Program-made: the position numbers and the translations under genes | NCBI GenBank assembly: GCA_016218815.1 | Contig: JACRCX010000138.1 | Span: forward strand, 1 to 50,506 | Length of the DNA: 50,506 bases | From: Deltaproteobacteria bacterium | Lineage (GTDB): Bacteria > Myxococcota_A > Polyangia > DRWM01 > JAAZOP01 | Direction: 5' to 3' | The notes under the pieces: model-generated | The model's input: only the letters and a program-made list of their open reading frames with translations | Told to the model about the DNA's origin: nothing | The model's database searches: none | Part shown: in pieces, positions 30,386 through 37,736 of the stretch | Numbering within the stretch: the first letter of the stretch is position 1 | Layout of the letters: every line of letters starts with the position of its first letter

Positions 30386-33265
30386 ATGCCCGACGACTGG
30401 ACGACGCGCGCGGCCCGACGCAGCCCCGAAATCGCCGCTGCGATCCTCGCCGCCCTTGCCCTCGCCGCCGTCTGGCTCCCCGCCGAATTGCCGATGGTCG
30501 ACCTGCCCGAGCATCGCGCGATCGCCGCCGAGCTGGCCGGCCTTTCGGCCGATCCCCCCGACCCCACCCTGACCCCTTTCCACGCCGAACGCGGCCCCTC
30601 CGCCCTGTACGGCGCGACCTACTACCGCCTCGCCGCCTGGACCCGTCGCCCCGGAGCGGTTGCGCGGCTCGAGCTGAGCCTCGCGCTCCTCGCCTGGGTC
30701 GCCGGCGCGCTCGCCCTCGCTCGCAGGCTGCGTGCCTCCCCCCGCCTCGCGTCCCTCGCCGCTCCCCTCTTCTTCGGCCTCGCCTGGCATTGGGGCTTCC
30801 TCCCTTGGCTCATCGCCCACCCCGCCCTCCCCTGGATCCACTGGGCCGCGGCGGCGCTGCGCGAGCCCTCGCCGGACCGGAGGCGCGGCATCGTTCGCTG
30901 GATCGTCCTGCTCGCCTCGGTCACCTTCGCCGCCGTCACCCACCTGGCCCTCGCCGCCGTCGCCTGGCTCGGCGCCGCCGCCCTGCTCTGGCCGCGGGAA
31001 CGACGCGCTGCGGCCCTGGGACACTGGGCCGGACGAGTCTCCCTGGCCGCGCTCCCCGTGGCCGCCCTGGGGGCCGCCCAACTCGTCTCCGGCCGGCCCC
31101 ACGTGTCCCTCCCCGCTCGCCCGACCGAATGGCCCGCCGCGCTGGAACGCCTCCGCGGCTTCTTCGAATGGTCAGCACCCGGACCGTTCGTCTGGCTGGG
31201 AGCGCTGTTCCTCGGCCTCGTGGGGCTCCTCGCCCTCGCCGAGTTGCTCGCGGCGATTTCGACTGATCGACAACCCTCCGATTCCCTCGCGGCACGCGAA
31301 GGGGCTGTCGACTCCCGACGGTCGACTGTGGACTCGCCGGCCTCGCGCCGCCGAATCGCGGTCTTCGCCGGCCTGCTCGGCCTCGCCTGCCTCTTCCTCC
31401 CCCGCCAGACCGGCGATCTGCACTTCGCCGCCGAACGGCTCGTGACTCCCCTGCTGCTCGTCCTCTCCGCCGCCGTCGCCGGCGGCGGCCAGGCACGTTC
31501 TTCCCGACTTCCCCGGTCGACGCCCGTCCTTGCGTGGCTCGCCGCCGTCGCCGTGGCCGCCGGCGTGCTCGTCGCGCAGGCCTCGGCGTCCGTCGGCTTC
31601 TCCGCCGAAGTGGGCAATCTGGATCGCATCGCCGACCTCATTCCCCGCGGCAGCCGCGTCCTCGTCCTGCCCATCGACGTGCGGAGCGATGCCGTCCGTC
31701 GCGACGTGCCGTTCCACCTGCACACGGCGTCGCGCGTGATCGAGCGGCGCGGCGGGATCATCTCCATCCCCCCGCTGGCCAACGTGGGCATGCCCGTCGA
31801 GCCCACCGCCGCGGGCCGCCGCGCCCTCGTCGTCCCCGAGTTGGGGCAGGGCGTCCTGGGCTCGATTCTGCAGCGCCTGGCCGACTGGGACTACGTCCTG
31901 GTCTACGCGCGAGGCGGCTTCCCCTCCGCGTCCCTCGCGCCCCTCGCCCGCCACCTTCGCCCGGTGCTCCCCCCCGAACATCCCGGCGGTCCGTACGCCG
32001 GTCCGTGGTTCCTGCTCGAGGTCGTCGGCCACCGGAACGCACCGCAGGGGCCGAACCCCATGAACGTCGTTCGAACGCCGCACGTCCGACAACTCGTCCC
32101 AGACGACCCACCAACGACTCGACCCGATCGACCAACCAACACCTTCCCCGATCGGGCGCGGGTGCGCTACTGTAGCCGCTCGTCCGCTGCCGCGGAACGG
32201 TCTTCGACCGCGAGGCGGCGGGCGGGAGGCTTCGGGATGCAACCGACGCGACGCCGCAAGGATGAGCACATCGAAATCTGCCTCTCGCGACCGGTCGGTT
32301 CCTCCGTGCCGACCGGCCTCGACGCCGTCCGCTTCGAACACCTCGCGCTGCCGGAGATCGATCTCGATGACGTCGACCTCGACACCACCATCCTCGGCCA
32401 GCGCCTTCGCGCACCCCTGCTGCTGGGCGCCATGACCGGCGGCTCCTCCCGCGCCCGCCGGATCAACGAGCGCCTCGCCCGCGCCGCCGAGCGTCTCGGC
32501 CTGGGCATGGCCCTCGGGTCCCAGCGCGCGATGATCGAGGACCCGAGGCAGACGGGAAGCTACCGCGTGCGCGATCTCGCCCCGGAGCTGCCCCTCCTGA
32601 TCGGCAACATCGGCGCCGTCCAGCTCCGCAAGGGCGTCGCCGCGGAAACGCTCCGGGAGGCCGTCCGCAGCGCCGGCGCCGACGCGCTCGCATTCCACCT
32701 GAACCCCCTCCAGGAGGCCCTGCAACCGGAAGGCGACACCTGCTTCCGCGGCCTGGAAGGCCTCCTGCGCGAAGCCGTGCCGCGCGTGGGCGTCCCGTGC
32801 ATCGTCAAGGAGGTCGGCGCCGGGCTCTCGTTCGCGACGGCTCGCCGGCTGGCCACCCTGCCCCTGGCCGGCGTCGAGGCGGCCGGCGTCGGCGGGACAT
32901 CGTGGGCCCGCGTCGAAGCCCACCGCGCCGGCCACGCACCGGCCGCCGTCACCGGCGAGCGCCTCGCGGGCTGGGGCGTTCCGACCGCCGAGTCCATCAT
33001 CGCCTGTCGCCGCGCCTTCGGCCGCCGCCTCGTCATCGGCTCGGGCGGCGTCCGGACGGGACGCGACGTCGCCGCCGCCATCGCGCTGGGCGCCGACGCC
33101 TGCGCGCTCGCCGGACCGCTGCTCGGCCCCGCCCAGGACTCCGAAGCCGCCGTCGTGCACGCGCTGGAGGCGATCCTGCTCGAGCTGCGCGTCGTCATGT
33201 TCTGCACCGGCTGCCGGCGACCGGTAGAGCTGCGGCGCGCCGCCGGGCGGGCCGAACGCCGATGA
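30386..33265 (+). CDS. Polytopic membrane protein fused in frame to type 2 IPP isomerase
   Basis: The frame opened by ATG 30386 has no stop until the end of fni, giving 959 residues. Residues 1 to about 560 form an integral membrane protein with roughly nine hydrophobic spans (for example AAAILAALALAAVWLP, GLVGLLALAELLAAI, VLAWLAAVAVAAGVLVA) and a soluble C-terminal part containing HTASRVIERRGG. I recognise no family; a lipid or glycosyl transfer role is possible but unsupported. Residues about 307-317 are encoded by a GTCGAC repeat. Residues about 566-586 (PDDPPTTRPDRPTN) are encoded by a CCAACAAC-type repeat, after which the fni sequence begins. The natural stop of the membrane protein appears lost. 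Confidence 0.65.
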   Translation: MPDDWTTRAARRSPEIAAAILAALALAAVWLPAELPMVDLPEHRAIAAELAGLSADPPDPTLTPFHAERGPSALYGATYYRLAAWTRRPGAVARLELSLALLAWVAGALALARRLRASPRLASLAAPLFFGLAWHWGFLPWLIAHPALPWIHWAAAALREPSPDRRRGIVRWIVLLASVTFAAVTHLALAAVAWLGAAALLWPRERRAAALGHWAGRVSLAALPVAALGAAQLVSGRPHVSLPARPTEWPAALERLRGFFEWSAPGPFVWLGALFLGLVGLLALAELLAAISTDRQPSDSLAAREGAVDSRRSTVDSPASRRRIAVFAGLLGLACLFLPRQTGDLHFAAERLVTPLLLVLSAAVAGGGQARSSRLPRSTPVLAWLAAVAVAAGVLVAQASASVGFSAEVGNLDRIADLIPRGSRVLVLPIDVRSDAVRRDVPFHLHTASRVIERRGGIISIPPLANVGMPVEPTAAGRRALVVPELGQGVLGSILQRLADWDYVLVYARGGFPSASLAPLARHLRPVLPPEHPGGPYAGPWFLLEVVGHRNAPQGPNPMNVVRTPHVRQLVPDDPPTTRPDRPTNTFPDRARVRYCSRSSAAAERSSTARRRAGGFGMQPTRRRKDEHIEICLSRPVGSSVPTGLDAVRFEHLALPEIDLDDVDLDTTILGQRLRAPLLLGAMTGGSSRARRINERLARAAERLGLGMALGSQRAMIEDPRQTGSYRVRDLAPELPLLIGNIGAVQLRKGVAAETLREAVRSAGADALAFHLNPLQEALQPEGDTCFRGLEGLLREAVPRVGVPCIVKEVGAGLSFATARRLATLPLAGVEAAGVGGTSWARVEAHRAGHAPAAVTGERLAGWGVPTAESIIACRRAFGRRLVIGSGGVRTGRDVAAAIALGADACALAGPLLGPAQDSEAAVVHALEAILLELRVVMFCTGCRRPVELRRAAGRAERR
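31305..31336. repeat. GTCGACTGTGGACTC-type repeat inside the membrane-protein gene
   Basis: CTGTCGACTCCCGACGGTCG followed by ACTGTGGACTCG: overlapping GTCGAC palindromes in an 8-10-base rhythm. It encodes GAVDSRRSTVDSP in a loop between two membrane helices. It is the second repeat family found inside a coding region in this window. Confidence 0.75.
32083..32143. repeat. CCAACGACTCGACC-type repeat bridging two genes
   Basis: GACAACTCGTCCC, GACGACCCACCAACGACTCG, ACCCGATCG and ACCAACCAACACC. The reading frame of the membrane protein passes straight through it into fni. It shares GACGACCCACCAAC with 11616-11660 and 27838-27861. Confidence 0.82.
32237..33265 (+). CDS. fni: Type 2 isopentenyl-diphosphate delta-isomerase (as its own gene)
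   Basis: FMN- and NADPH-dependent enzyme that interconverts isopentenyl and dimethylallyl diphosphate. From ATG 32237 it is 342 residues, the normal family length. GGGAGG stands 7 bases upstream, so fni can be initiated independently of the fused upstream frame. Motifs: RRRKDEHIEI near the N-terminus, LLGAMTGGSSRARRIN, GMALGSQRAM, LAFHLNPLQEALQPEGD, CIVKEVGAGLS, VGGTSWARVEAHR and GSGGVRTGRDVAAAIALGAD. Its stop overlaps the start of the HMG-CoA reductase gene (ATGA). It works with that gene, the mevalonate kinase and the prenyl synthase downstream. Confidence 0.93.
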   Translation: MQPTRRRKDEHIEICLSRPVGSSVPTGLDAVRFEHLALPEIDLDDVDLDTTILGQRLRAPLLLGAMTGGSSRARRINERLARAAERLGLGMALGSQRAMIEDPRQTGSYRVRDLAPELPLLIGNIGAVQLRKGVAAETLREAVRSAGADALAFHLNPLQEALQPEGDTCFRGLEGLLREAVPRVGVPCIVKEVGAGLSFATARRLATLPLAGVEAAGVGGTSWARVEAHRAGHAPAAVTGERLAGWGVPTAESIIACRRAFGRRLVIGSGGVRTGRDVAAAIALGADACALAGPLLGPAQDSEAAVVHALEAILLELRVVMFCTGCRRPVELRRAAGRAERR

Positions 33266-34464
33266 CCGGGGACTCTCGCCGCACCGCGCCGCCGGTCCCG
33301 CCGCCCGCGGTCGGCTTGCGCGGCCTCCCTCCCGCCGAGCGCCGACGTCTCGTCGCCGCGGGCGCGGGTCTCACCGCCGAGGAATCCGCGGCGCTCGCCG
33401 CCGGCGGACTCGACATCGACGCCGCCGACCGGATGCTCGAGAACGTCATCGGCCTCCATGCCCTGCCGCTGGGCGTGGCGCTGAACCTGGTCGTCAACGG
33501 TCGCGAACGCCGCGTGCCGATGGCGCTCGAGGAGCCGAGCGTCGTCGCCGGGCTTTCCAACGCCGCCAGGATGCTCGGCGCGGGCGGCGGCGTGGACGCG
33601 ACGGCCTCCGCCCCGCTGATGATCTCCCAGGTGCAGCTCGTGGACGTCCCGGACCTCGACGCTGCCACGCGGCACGTCCTCGACGCGCGGGCCACCATCC
33701 TCGCGGCTTGCGACGCCGCCGATCCCGCCCTGGTCGCGGCCGGCGGCGGCGCCCGCGACCTCCAGGTCCGCCGGCTCGACCCCGCCGGGCCCCGGGACCC
33801 CCTCGGCCCGATGCTCGTCGTCCACCTCGTCGTCGATGTGCGCGAGGCCATGGGCGCCAACGCCGTGAACACCATGGCCGAGCGCGTCGCGCCCGAGCTG
33901 GAGCGCCTCACCGGCGGGCGCGCCGGCTTGCGCATCCTCACCAACCTCGCCGACCGGCGCACCGTGTCCGCGCGCGGACGGGTGCCGTTCGAAGCGCTCG
34001 CCCGCGGCGGCTTCGCGGGCGAGGACGTCGCGCGGGGCATCGAGGCCGCCTCCGTCTTCGCCGAGCGCGATCCGTACCGCGCGGCGACCCACAACAAGGG
34101 AATCTTCAACGGCATCGATGCCCTCCTCCTGGCGACCGGGCAGGACTGGCGCGCGGTCGAGGCGGGGGGCCACGCGTTCGCCGCGCGCAGCGGCCGCTAC
34201 GGGCCGCTCAGTGTCTGGCGGGTTCGCGGCGACACGCTGGAAGGCGAGCTGACGATGCCGATGGCCGTGGGCCTGATCGGTGGAGCCGTGCGCGCCCACG
34301 CCGGCGTCCGCGCCGCGCTCAAGATCCTGGGCGCGACCGGCGCCGCGGACCTGGCCGAGGTCGCAGCCGCCGTCGGCCTCGCGCAGAACCTCGCGGCCCT
34401 GCGCGCCCTGGTTTCCGAGGGGATCCAGGCCGGCCACATGAAGCTCCACCGGAGGAAGGTATGA
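33262..34464 (+). CDS. mvaA: Class II hydroxymethylglutaryl-CoA reductase
   Basis: Reduces (or in degraders oxidises) between HMG-CoA and mevalonate; here clearly biosynthetic, since kinase and isomerase genes flank it. The 400 residues match class II. The catalytic residues known from the Pseudomonas mevalonii enzyme are all recognisable: Glu in EEPSVVA, Lys in HNKGIFNGID, Asp in ATGQDWR and His in QAGHMKLH. ENVIGLHALPLGVALNL is the substrate loop and MGANAVNTMAE is strongly conserved. No membrane segment, as expected for class II. The start (ATG 33262) overlaps the fni stop by four bases and its own end overlaps the mevalonate kinase start in the same way, so translation is tightly coupled. 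Confidence 0.96.
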   Translation: MTGDSRRTAPPVPPPAVGLRGLPPAERRRLVAAGAGLTAEESAALAAGGLDIDAADRMLENVIGLHALPLGVALNLVVNGRERRVPMALEEPSVVAGLSNAARMLGAGGGVDATASAPLMISQVQLVDVPDLDAATRHVLDARATILAACDAADPALVAAGGGARDLQVRRLDPAGPRDPLGPMLVVHLVVDVREAMGANAVNTMAERVAPELERLTGGRAGLRILTNLADRRTVSARGRVPFEALARGGFAGEDVARGIEAASVFAERDPYRAATHNKGIFNGIDALLLATGQDWRAVEAGGHAFAARSGRYGPLSVWRVRGDTLEGELTMPMAVGLIGGAVRAHAGVRAALKILGATGAADLAEVAAAVGLAQNLAALRALVSEGIQAGHMKLHRRKV

Positions 34465-35351
34465 CCGTCGCGCGGGGCCGGGCGACGGGCAAGGTCATCG
34501 TCGCCGGGGAGCACTTCGTCGTCTACGGCGCCCCGGCGATCGCCGTCCCGCTACCGGCCGCGACGCTCGAGGTGGAGATCCGGGAAGCGGCCGGCGGCCC
34601 GGCGCCGCAGGGGCACGTCGCCGAGTGCGCGCGCATCGCCCGCGAGCGCTGGGGCGGCCCGGACCCGGCCGCGGTCTCGATCGTGGTGCGCTCGGGAATT
34701 CCCGTCGCCGCCGGTCTCGGCTCCAGCGCCGCGCTGTCGGTGGCGCTGGCGCGCGCCTGGGCCGGGATGGTCGGTCGCGCTCCGGACGACGCGGAGCTGC
34801 GCGAGGTGTCGCTGGCGTGCGAGCGCGTGGCGCACGGCGCGCCGAGCGGGATCGACACCGAGGTCGCCGTGACGGGCCGCGCCGTCCGCTTCGTGCGCGG
34901 CGAGTCGCCACGCCCGCAGGCCGTCGCGCCGGGGATCGGTCTGATCGTGATCGACACCGGCACGCCCGCGTCGACGCGCACGATGGTCGAGGCGGTGGCG
35001 CGGCGACGGACGGAGGATCCGGCGCGATTCGAACGGCTGCTGGCCGAGACCTCCGCGGTGGTCGCCGCCGTCGGGGACGCGCTCGCCGCCGGCGACGTCA
35101 CGCGCCTCGGGACCGCGTTGGACGCCGCCCAGCCCCTGCTCGCGGCGGTCGGAGTGTCGACGCCGGGGCTCGAGCGCGCGGTCGCGGCCGTGCGCGCGGC
35201 GGGAGCGGCCGGCGCGAAGCTCACCGGCAAGGGCGGCGGCGGAACCGTGATCGCGACCTGCCGCGAGCGGGACGCGCCGCTGCTCGCGGAACGGTTGCGC
35301 GACGAAGGCTGGACCGTGGTCGCCGCGGGAGGCATCGCGCCCGCGGCCTGA
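34461..35351 (+). CDS. mvk: Mevalonate kinase
   Basis: GHMP-family kinase that phosphorylates mevalonate with ATP. 296 residues. Motif 1 KVIVAGEHFVVYGAPAIA lies at the N-terminus, motif 2 IPVAAGLGSSAALSVALA near 80 is the ATP loop, catalytic Asp is in APSGIDTEVA near 135, and motif 3 AKLTGKGGGGTVIA near 255. The combination with the E-H-x-V-V-Y-G start is that of mevalonate kinase rather than phosphomevalonate kinase. GGAGG precedes ATG 34461, which overlaps the HMG-CoA reductase stop. Phosphomevalonate kinase, diphosphomevalonate decarboxylase and HMG-CoA synthase are not in the window and must be elsewhere if the pathway is complete. Confidence 0.93.
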   Translation: MTVARGRATGKVIVAGEHFVVYGAPAIAVPLPAATLEVEIREAAGGPAPQGHVAECARIARERWGGPDPAAVSIVVRSGIPVAAGLGSSAALSVALARAWAGMVGRAPDDAELREVSLACERVAHGAPSGIDTEVAVTGRAVRFVRGESPRPQAVAPGIGLIVIDTGTPASTRTMVEAVARRRTEDPARFERLLAETSAVVAAVGDALAAGDVTRLGTALDAAQPLLAAVGVSTPGLERAVAAVRAAGAAGAKLTGKGGGGTVIATCRERDAPLLAERLRDEGWTVVAAGGIAPAA

Positions 35352-35379
35352 CGGGCCGCCGGCGCGCACGGAGGTGACG

Positions 35380-36411
35380 ATGAACGTCCTGGCGGAGTTG
35401 GAGCGGTACAAGCGCGAGCGCTGGGGCGAGGTGGAGCGCTTGATCCGCGAGACGGTCGAGGGGTGGTCGCCCCCGGGGTCGCTCCTCGTCGAGATGTGCG
35501 CGTACCACCTGGAAACCGGCGGCAAGCGCCTCCGCGCGATGATTCCGCTCCTGACCGCCGAAGCCCTCGAATCGGACCCCGCTCGTCTCGTGCCGTTCGC
35601 CGCGGCCTGCGAGATGCTCCACAACGCGACGCTCGTGCACGACGACCTGCAGGACGGCGACGAGACGCGACGCGGCCGGGCGACCGTCTGGAAGCGCTGG
35701 TCGGAAGCCCAGGCCATCAACCTGGGCGACGCCATGTTCTACTACACCCTCGCCCTGCTCGAGCGGCTCCCCCACTCCGCGGCGGAGCGCCTCGCGACGG
35801 CGGACCTCGTGCTGCGCGGGACGCTGCGTGTGATCGATGGCCAGGCGCGCGAGTTCCAGCTCAAGGACGATCCCGGACCGACCGTCGAGAGGTACGTGGC
35901 CGTCATCGAAGGCAAGACGGCCGGCCTGTTCGAAATCCCCCTGGGCGGCGCCGCGCGCCTCGCCGGTGCACCGTCCGCCGTGGTCGCCGCCGTGGAGGAA
36001 TCCGCGCGGCACCTCGGCGTCGTCTTCCAGATCCAGGACGACCTGCTCGATCTCTACGGCGAGAAGGGCCGCGGCATGCGCGGCAGCGACATCGCCGAAG
36101 GGAAGATCTCCGTCCTGGTCGCCCACGCCCTCGGCCGCTGCGCCCCCGCCGACGCGGCGCGCCTTCGCGCGTTGCTCGTCAAGCCCCGCGCAGAAACCAC
36201 CGCCGCGGACGTCGACGAGGCCGACGCGTTGTTCCGTTCCTGCGGCTCGGCGCGTTACGCCCTCTCCGAGATCGAGCGGCGGGAGAGGATCGTGGCCGGA
36301 CATCCCGGACTGCGCGCCGTTCCGCGCCTCCACGCCCTCCTCACCGGCCTGGGCGACGCCTTCCTCGAGCCCATCCGCCCCCTGGTACGCGAGCTCGGGG
36401 GAGAGAATTGA
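35380..36411 (+). CDS. Polyprenyl (geranyl/farnesyl/geranylgeranyl) diphosphate synthase
   Basis: Trans-prenyl transferase that condenses isopentenyl diphosphate units. 343 residues. The two Mg-binding aspartate motifs are present: LVHDDLQDGDETRRG (about 85-99) and FQIQDDLLDLYGEKG (about 214-228). GGKRLRAMIPLL near the N-terminus is the diphosphate-binding GGKRxR. Bulky and aromatic residues five before the first motif set chain length; here MLHNATL, suggesting C15-C20 products, but this is uncertain. ATG 35380 has GGAGGTGACG directly upstream. Last gene of the mevalonate operon, 28 bases after mvk; a palindromic hairpin lies 30 bases after its stop and may end transcription. Confidence 0.92.
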   Translation: MNVLAELERYKRERWGEVERLIRETVEGWSPPGSLLVEMCAYHLETGGKRLRAMIPLLTAEALESDPARLVPFAAACEMLHNATLVHDDLQDGDETRRGRATVWKRWSEAQAINLGDAMFYYTLALLERLPHSAAERLATADLVLRGTLRVIDGQAREFQLKDDPGPTVERYVAVIEGKTAGLFEIPLGGAARLAGAPSAVVAAVEESARHLGVVFQIQDDLLDLYGEKGRGMRGSDIAEGKISVLVAHALGRCAPADAARLRALLVKPRAETTAADVDEADALFRSCGSARYALSEIERRERIVAGHPGLRAVPRLHALLTGLGDAFLEPIRPLVRELGGEN

Positions 36412-36431
36412 AAACACGGTTGGGCCAGTTC

Positions 36432-36466
36432 GTAGCCGAACCGCGGGCTTCAGCCCGCGGCTGCCT
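36432..36466. repeat. Palindromic CCGCGGGCTTCAGCCCGCGG repeat (possible terminator)
   Basis: 36441-36460 forms an 8-base-pair stem (CCGCGGGC / GCCCGCGG) with a TTCA loop, flanked by GTAGCCGAA and CTGCC. It follows the prenyl synthase stop and precedes the methylase gene by 20 bases. There is no T-run, so if it terminates transcription it does so imperfectly. From memory this exact palindrome is dispersed in other phyla; not verified. Confidence 0.8.
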
Positions 36467-36484
36467 GTTCGGGAGCGTGAATCA

Positions 36485-37303
36485 GTGAGCACCAAACCGG
36501 ATGCACCTCGCCCATTCCTCAAGTGGGCGGGCGGCAAGGGACAGCTCCTGGAGCAGTACCGACCGCTGTTCCCCCGCCGGTTCGGGCGCTACCACGAGCC
36601 GTTCGTCGGCGGCGGCGCCGTCTTCTTCCACCTGCGCCCTCCCCAGGCGACGCTCTCCGACGACAACGCCGACCTGATCGATTGCCTGCTCGCCGTGCGC
36701 GACGACCTCCCGGCCGTCATCGACGCCCTCGGACGGCACCGGTACGAGAAGGAATACTACTACGCCGTGCGCGCCCAGGATCCCGCCGCGCTGCCCCTCG
36801 CCGAACGCGCCGCCCGCATGATCTTCCTGAACCGCACCTGCTTCAACGGCCTGTACCGCGTCAACTCCAAGGGCGGGTTCAACGTGCCGTTCGGCCGCTA
36901 CTCCAACCCCACGATCTGCGACGCACCCAACCTCCACGCGTGCGCCCGCGCGTTGAAGCAGGCGCAGATCGAGCGCGGGCCGTTCGGATCGGTCCTCGAC
37001 CGCGCCCGCCGCGGCGACTTCGTCTACTTCGATCCGCCGTACCACCCTCTCTCCAAGACCGCCTACTTCACGGCCTACGCCAAGGGCGGGTTCCGCGAGG
37101 AGGATCAGCGCGAGCTGGCGAGGGTCTTCGCCGAGCTTGACCGCCGCGGCGTCCTCGTCATGCTTTCCAACTCCGACACCCCGCTCGTCCGCGAGCTGTA
37201 CAAGGGCCTCCGCATCGTCCGGGTCCAGGCGACCCGATCGATCAACTCCAAGGGCGCCCGCCGCGGCGCCATCACCGAGCTCGTCGTCCTCAACTACAGG
37301 TAG
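36485..37303 (+). CDS. dam: Solitary DNA adenine-N6 methyltransferase (Dam/M.MboI family)
   Basis: 272 residues, class alpha adenine methylase. Motif I FLKWAGGKGQL (residues 11-21) binds S-adenosylmethionine, YHEPFVGGGAVFF follows, and motif IV DPPYHPLS (about 182-189) is catalytic. FLNRTCFNGLYRVN SKG-type residues match the Dam/DpnM target domain, so the likely target is GATC, to be checked. GTG 36485 is the only sensible start, with GGGAG 10 bases upstream; the region between it and the prenyl synthase is repeat DNA. No restriction gene is adjacent, so an orphan role in replication timing, repair or gene control is more likely. It ends tail-to-tail with the PilZ gene, one base apart. Confidence 0.92.
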   Translation: MSTKPDAPRPFLKWAGGKGQLLEQYRPLFPRRFGRYHEPFVGGGAVFFHLRPPQATLSDDNADLIDCLLAVRDDLPAVIDALGRHRYEKEYYYAVRAQDPAALPLAERAARMIFLNRTCFNGLYRVNSKGGFNVPFGRYSNPTICDAPNLHACARALKQAQIERGPFGSVLDRARRGDFVYFDPPYHPLSKTAYFTAYAKGGFREEDQRELARVFAELDRRGVLVMLSNSDTPLVRELYKGLRIVRVQATRSINSKGARRGAITELVVLNYR

Positions 37304-37304
37304 T

Positions 37305-37655
37305 TCACGAGGCCAGGGGCTGCGCCTGCGGCCTGACCACCCCGTCCTCGAACCGCAGGAACGCGATGCCCACCCCCATCACGTCCACCGACTCCCCCAG
37401 CATCATCGTCGGATGGCACTCGTGGTGCTTCACCACCCCCACCGCCGTCAGCTCCACGTCGCTCCCGGGGTAGATGAACACGATCCGCACCACGGCGCCC
37501 AGCTCGTAGGGCGGGTCGGCATCGATGAAGATCCCCGAGTCGGAAATGTTCCGCGCGAGGTGCCGCCGGATCGCATCACCGCACTCCACGAGCACCGGAA
37601 ACGAGAACGGACTCCTCGGCTCGCGCAGCCGAAACGGAAAAGAGGATCCAAGCAT
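37305..37655 (-). CDS. PilZ domain protein (c-di-GMP receptor-like)
   Basis: 116 residues, essentially one PilZ domain. The basic region RLREPRSPFSFPV precedes NISDSGIFI, which corresponds to the conserved (D/N)-x-S-x-x-G motif (here SDSGIFI), and the end VGIAFLRF is the usual last strand. The RxxxR part of the c-di-GMP site is only partly matched (RLREPR), so binding should be tested; single-domain PilZ proteins of this type are frequent in Myxococcota and some do not bind c-di-GMP. ATG 37655 has a perfect GGAGGTGAT Shine-Dalgarno. The stop is one base from the methylase stop on the other strand. Confidence 0.85.
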   Translation of the reverse strand: MLGSSFPFRLREPRSPFSFPVLVECGDAIRRHLARNISDSGIFIDADPPYELGAVVRIVFIYPGSDVELTAVGVVKHHECHPTMMLGESVDVMGVGIAFLRFEDGVVRPQAQPLAS

Positions 37656-37685
37656 CGATCACCTCCGTGTATGTTCCTGTAGGGT

Positions 37686-37716
37686 ATAATACTACACCGA
37701 GGTATGCCCGCGCCAA
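37686..37716 (-). promoter_or_regulatory. Candidate promoter of the PilZ gene in an AT-rich island
   Basis: On the minus strand: TTGGCG (37716-37711), 16 bases, TAGTAT (37694-37689), overlapping TATTAT. The surrounding TGTAG-9-CTACA inverted repeat (about 37678-37696) may be an operator. It is one of the few AT-rich spots in the window. On the plus strand the same bases read TATAAT (37685-37690). Confidence 0.5.
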
Positions 37717-37736
37717 TTCGGTCTCAGGGTTGCCCG

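Noticed and set aside
36432..36466. Considered as a classical intrinsic terminator
   Set aside because: The stem is strong but no T-run follows on either strand, and the same palindrome appears to be a dispersed word; kept as a repeat with a possible terminator role.
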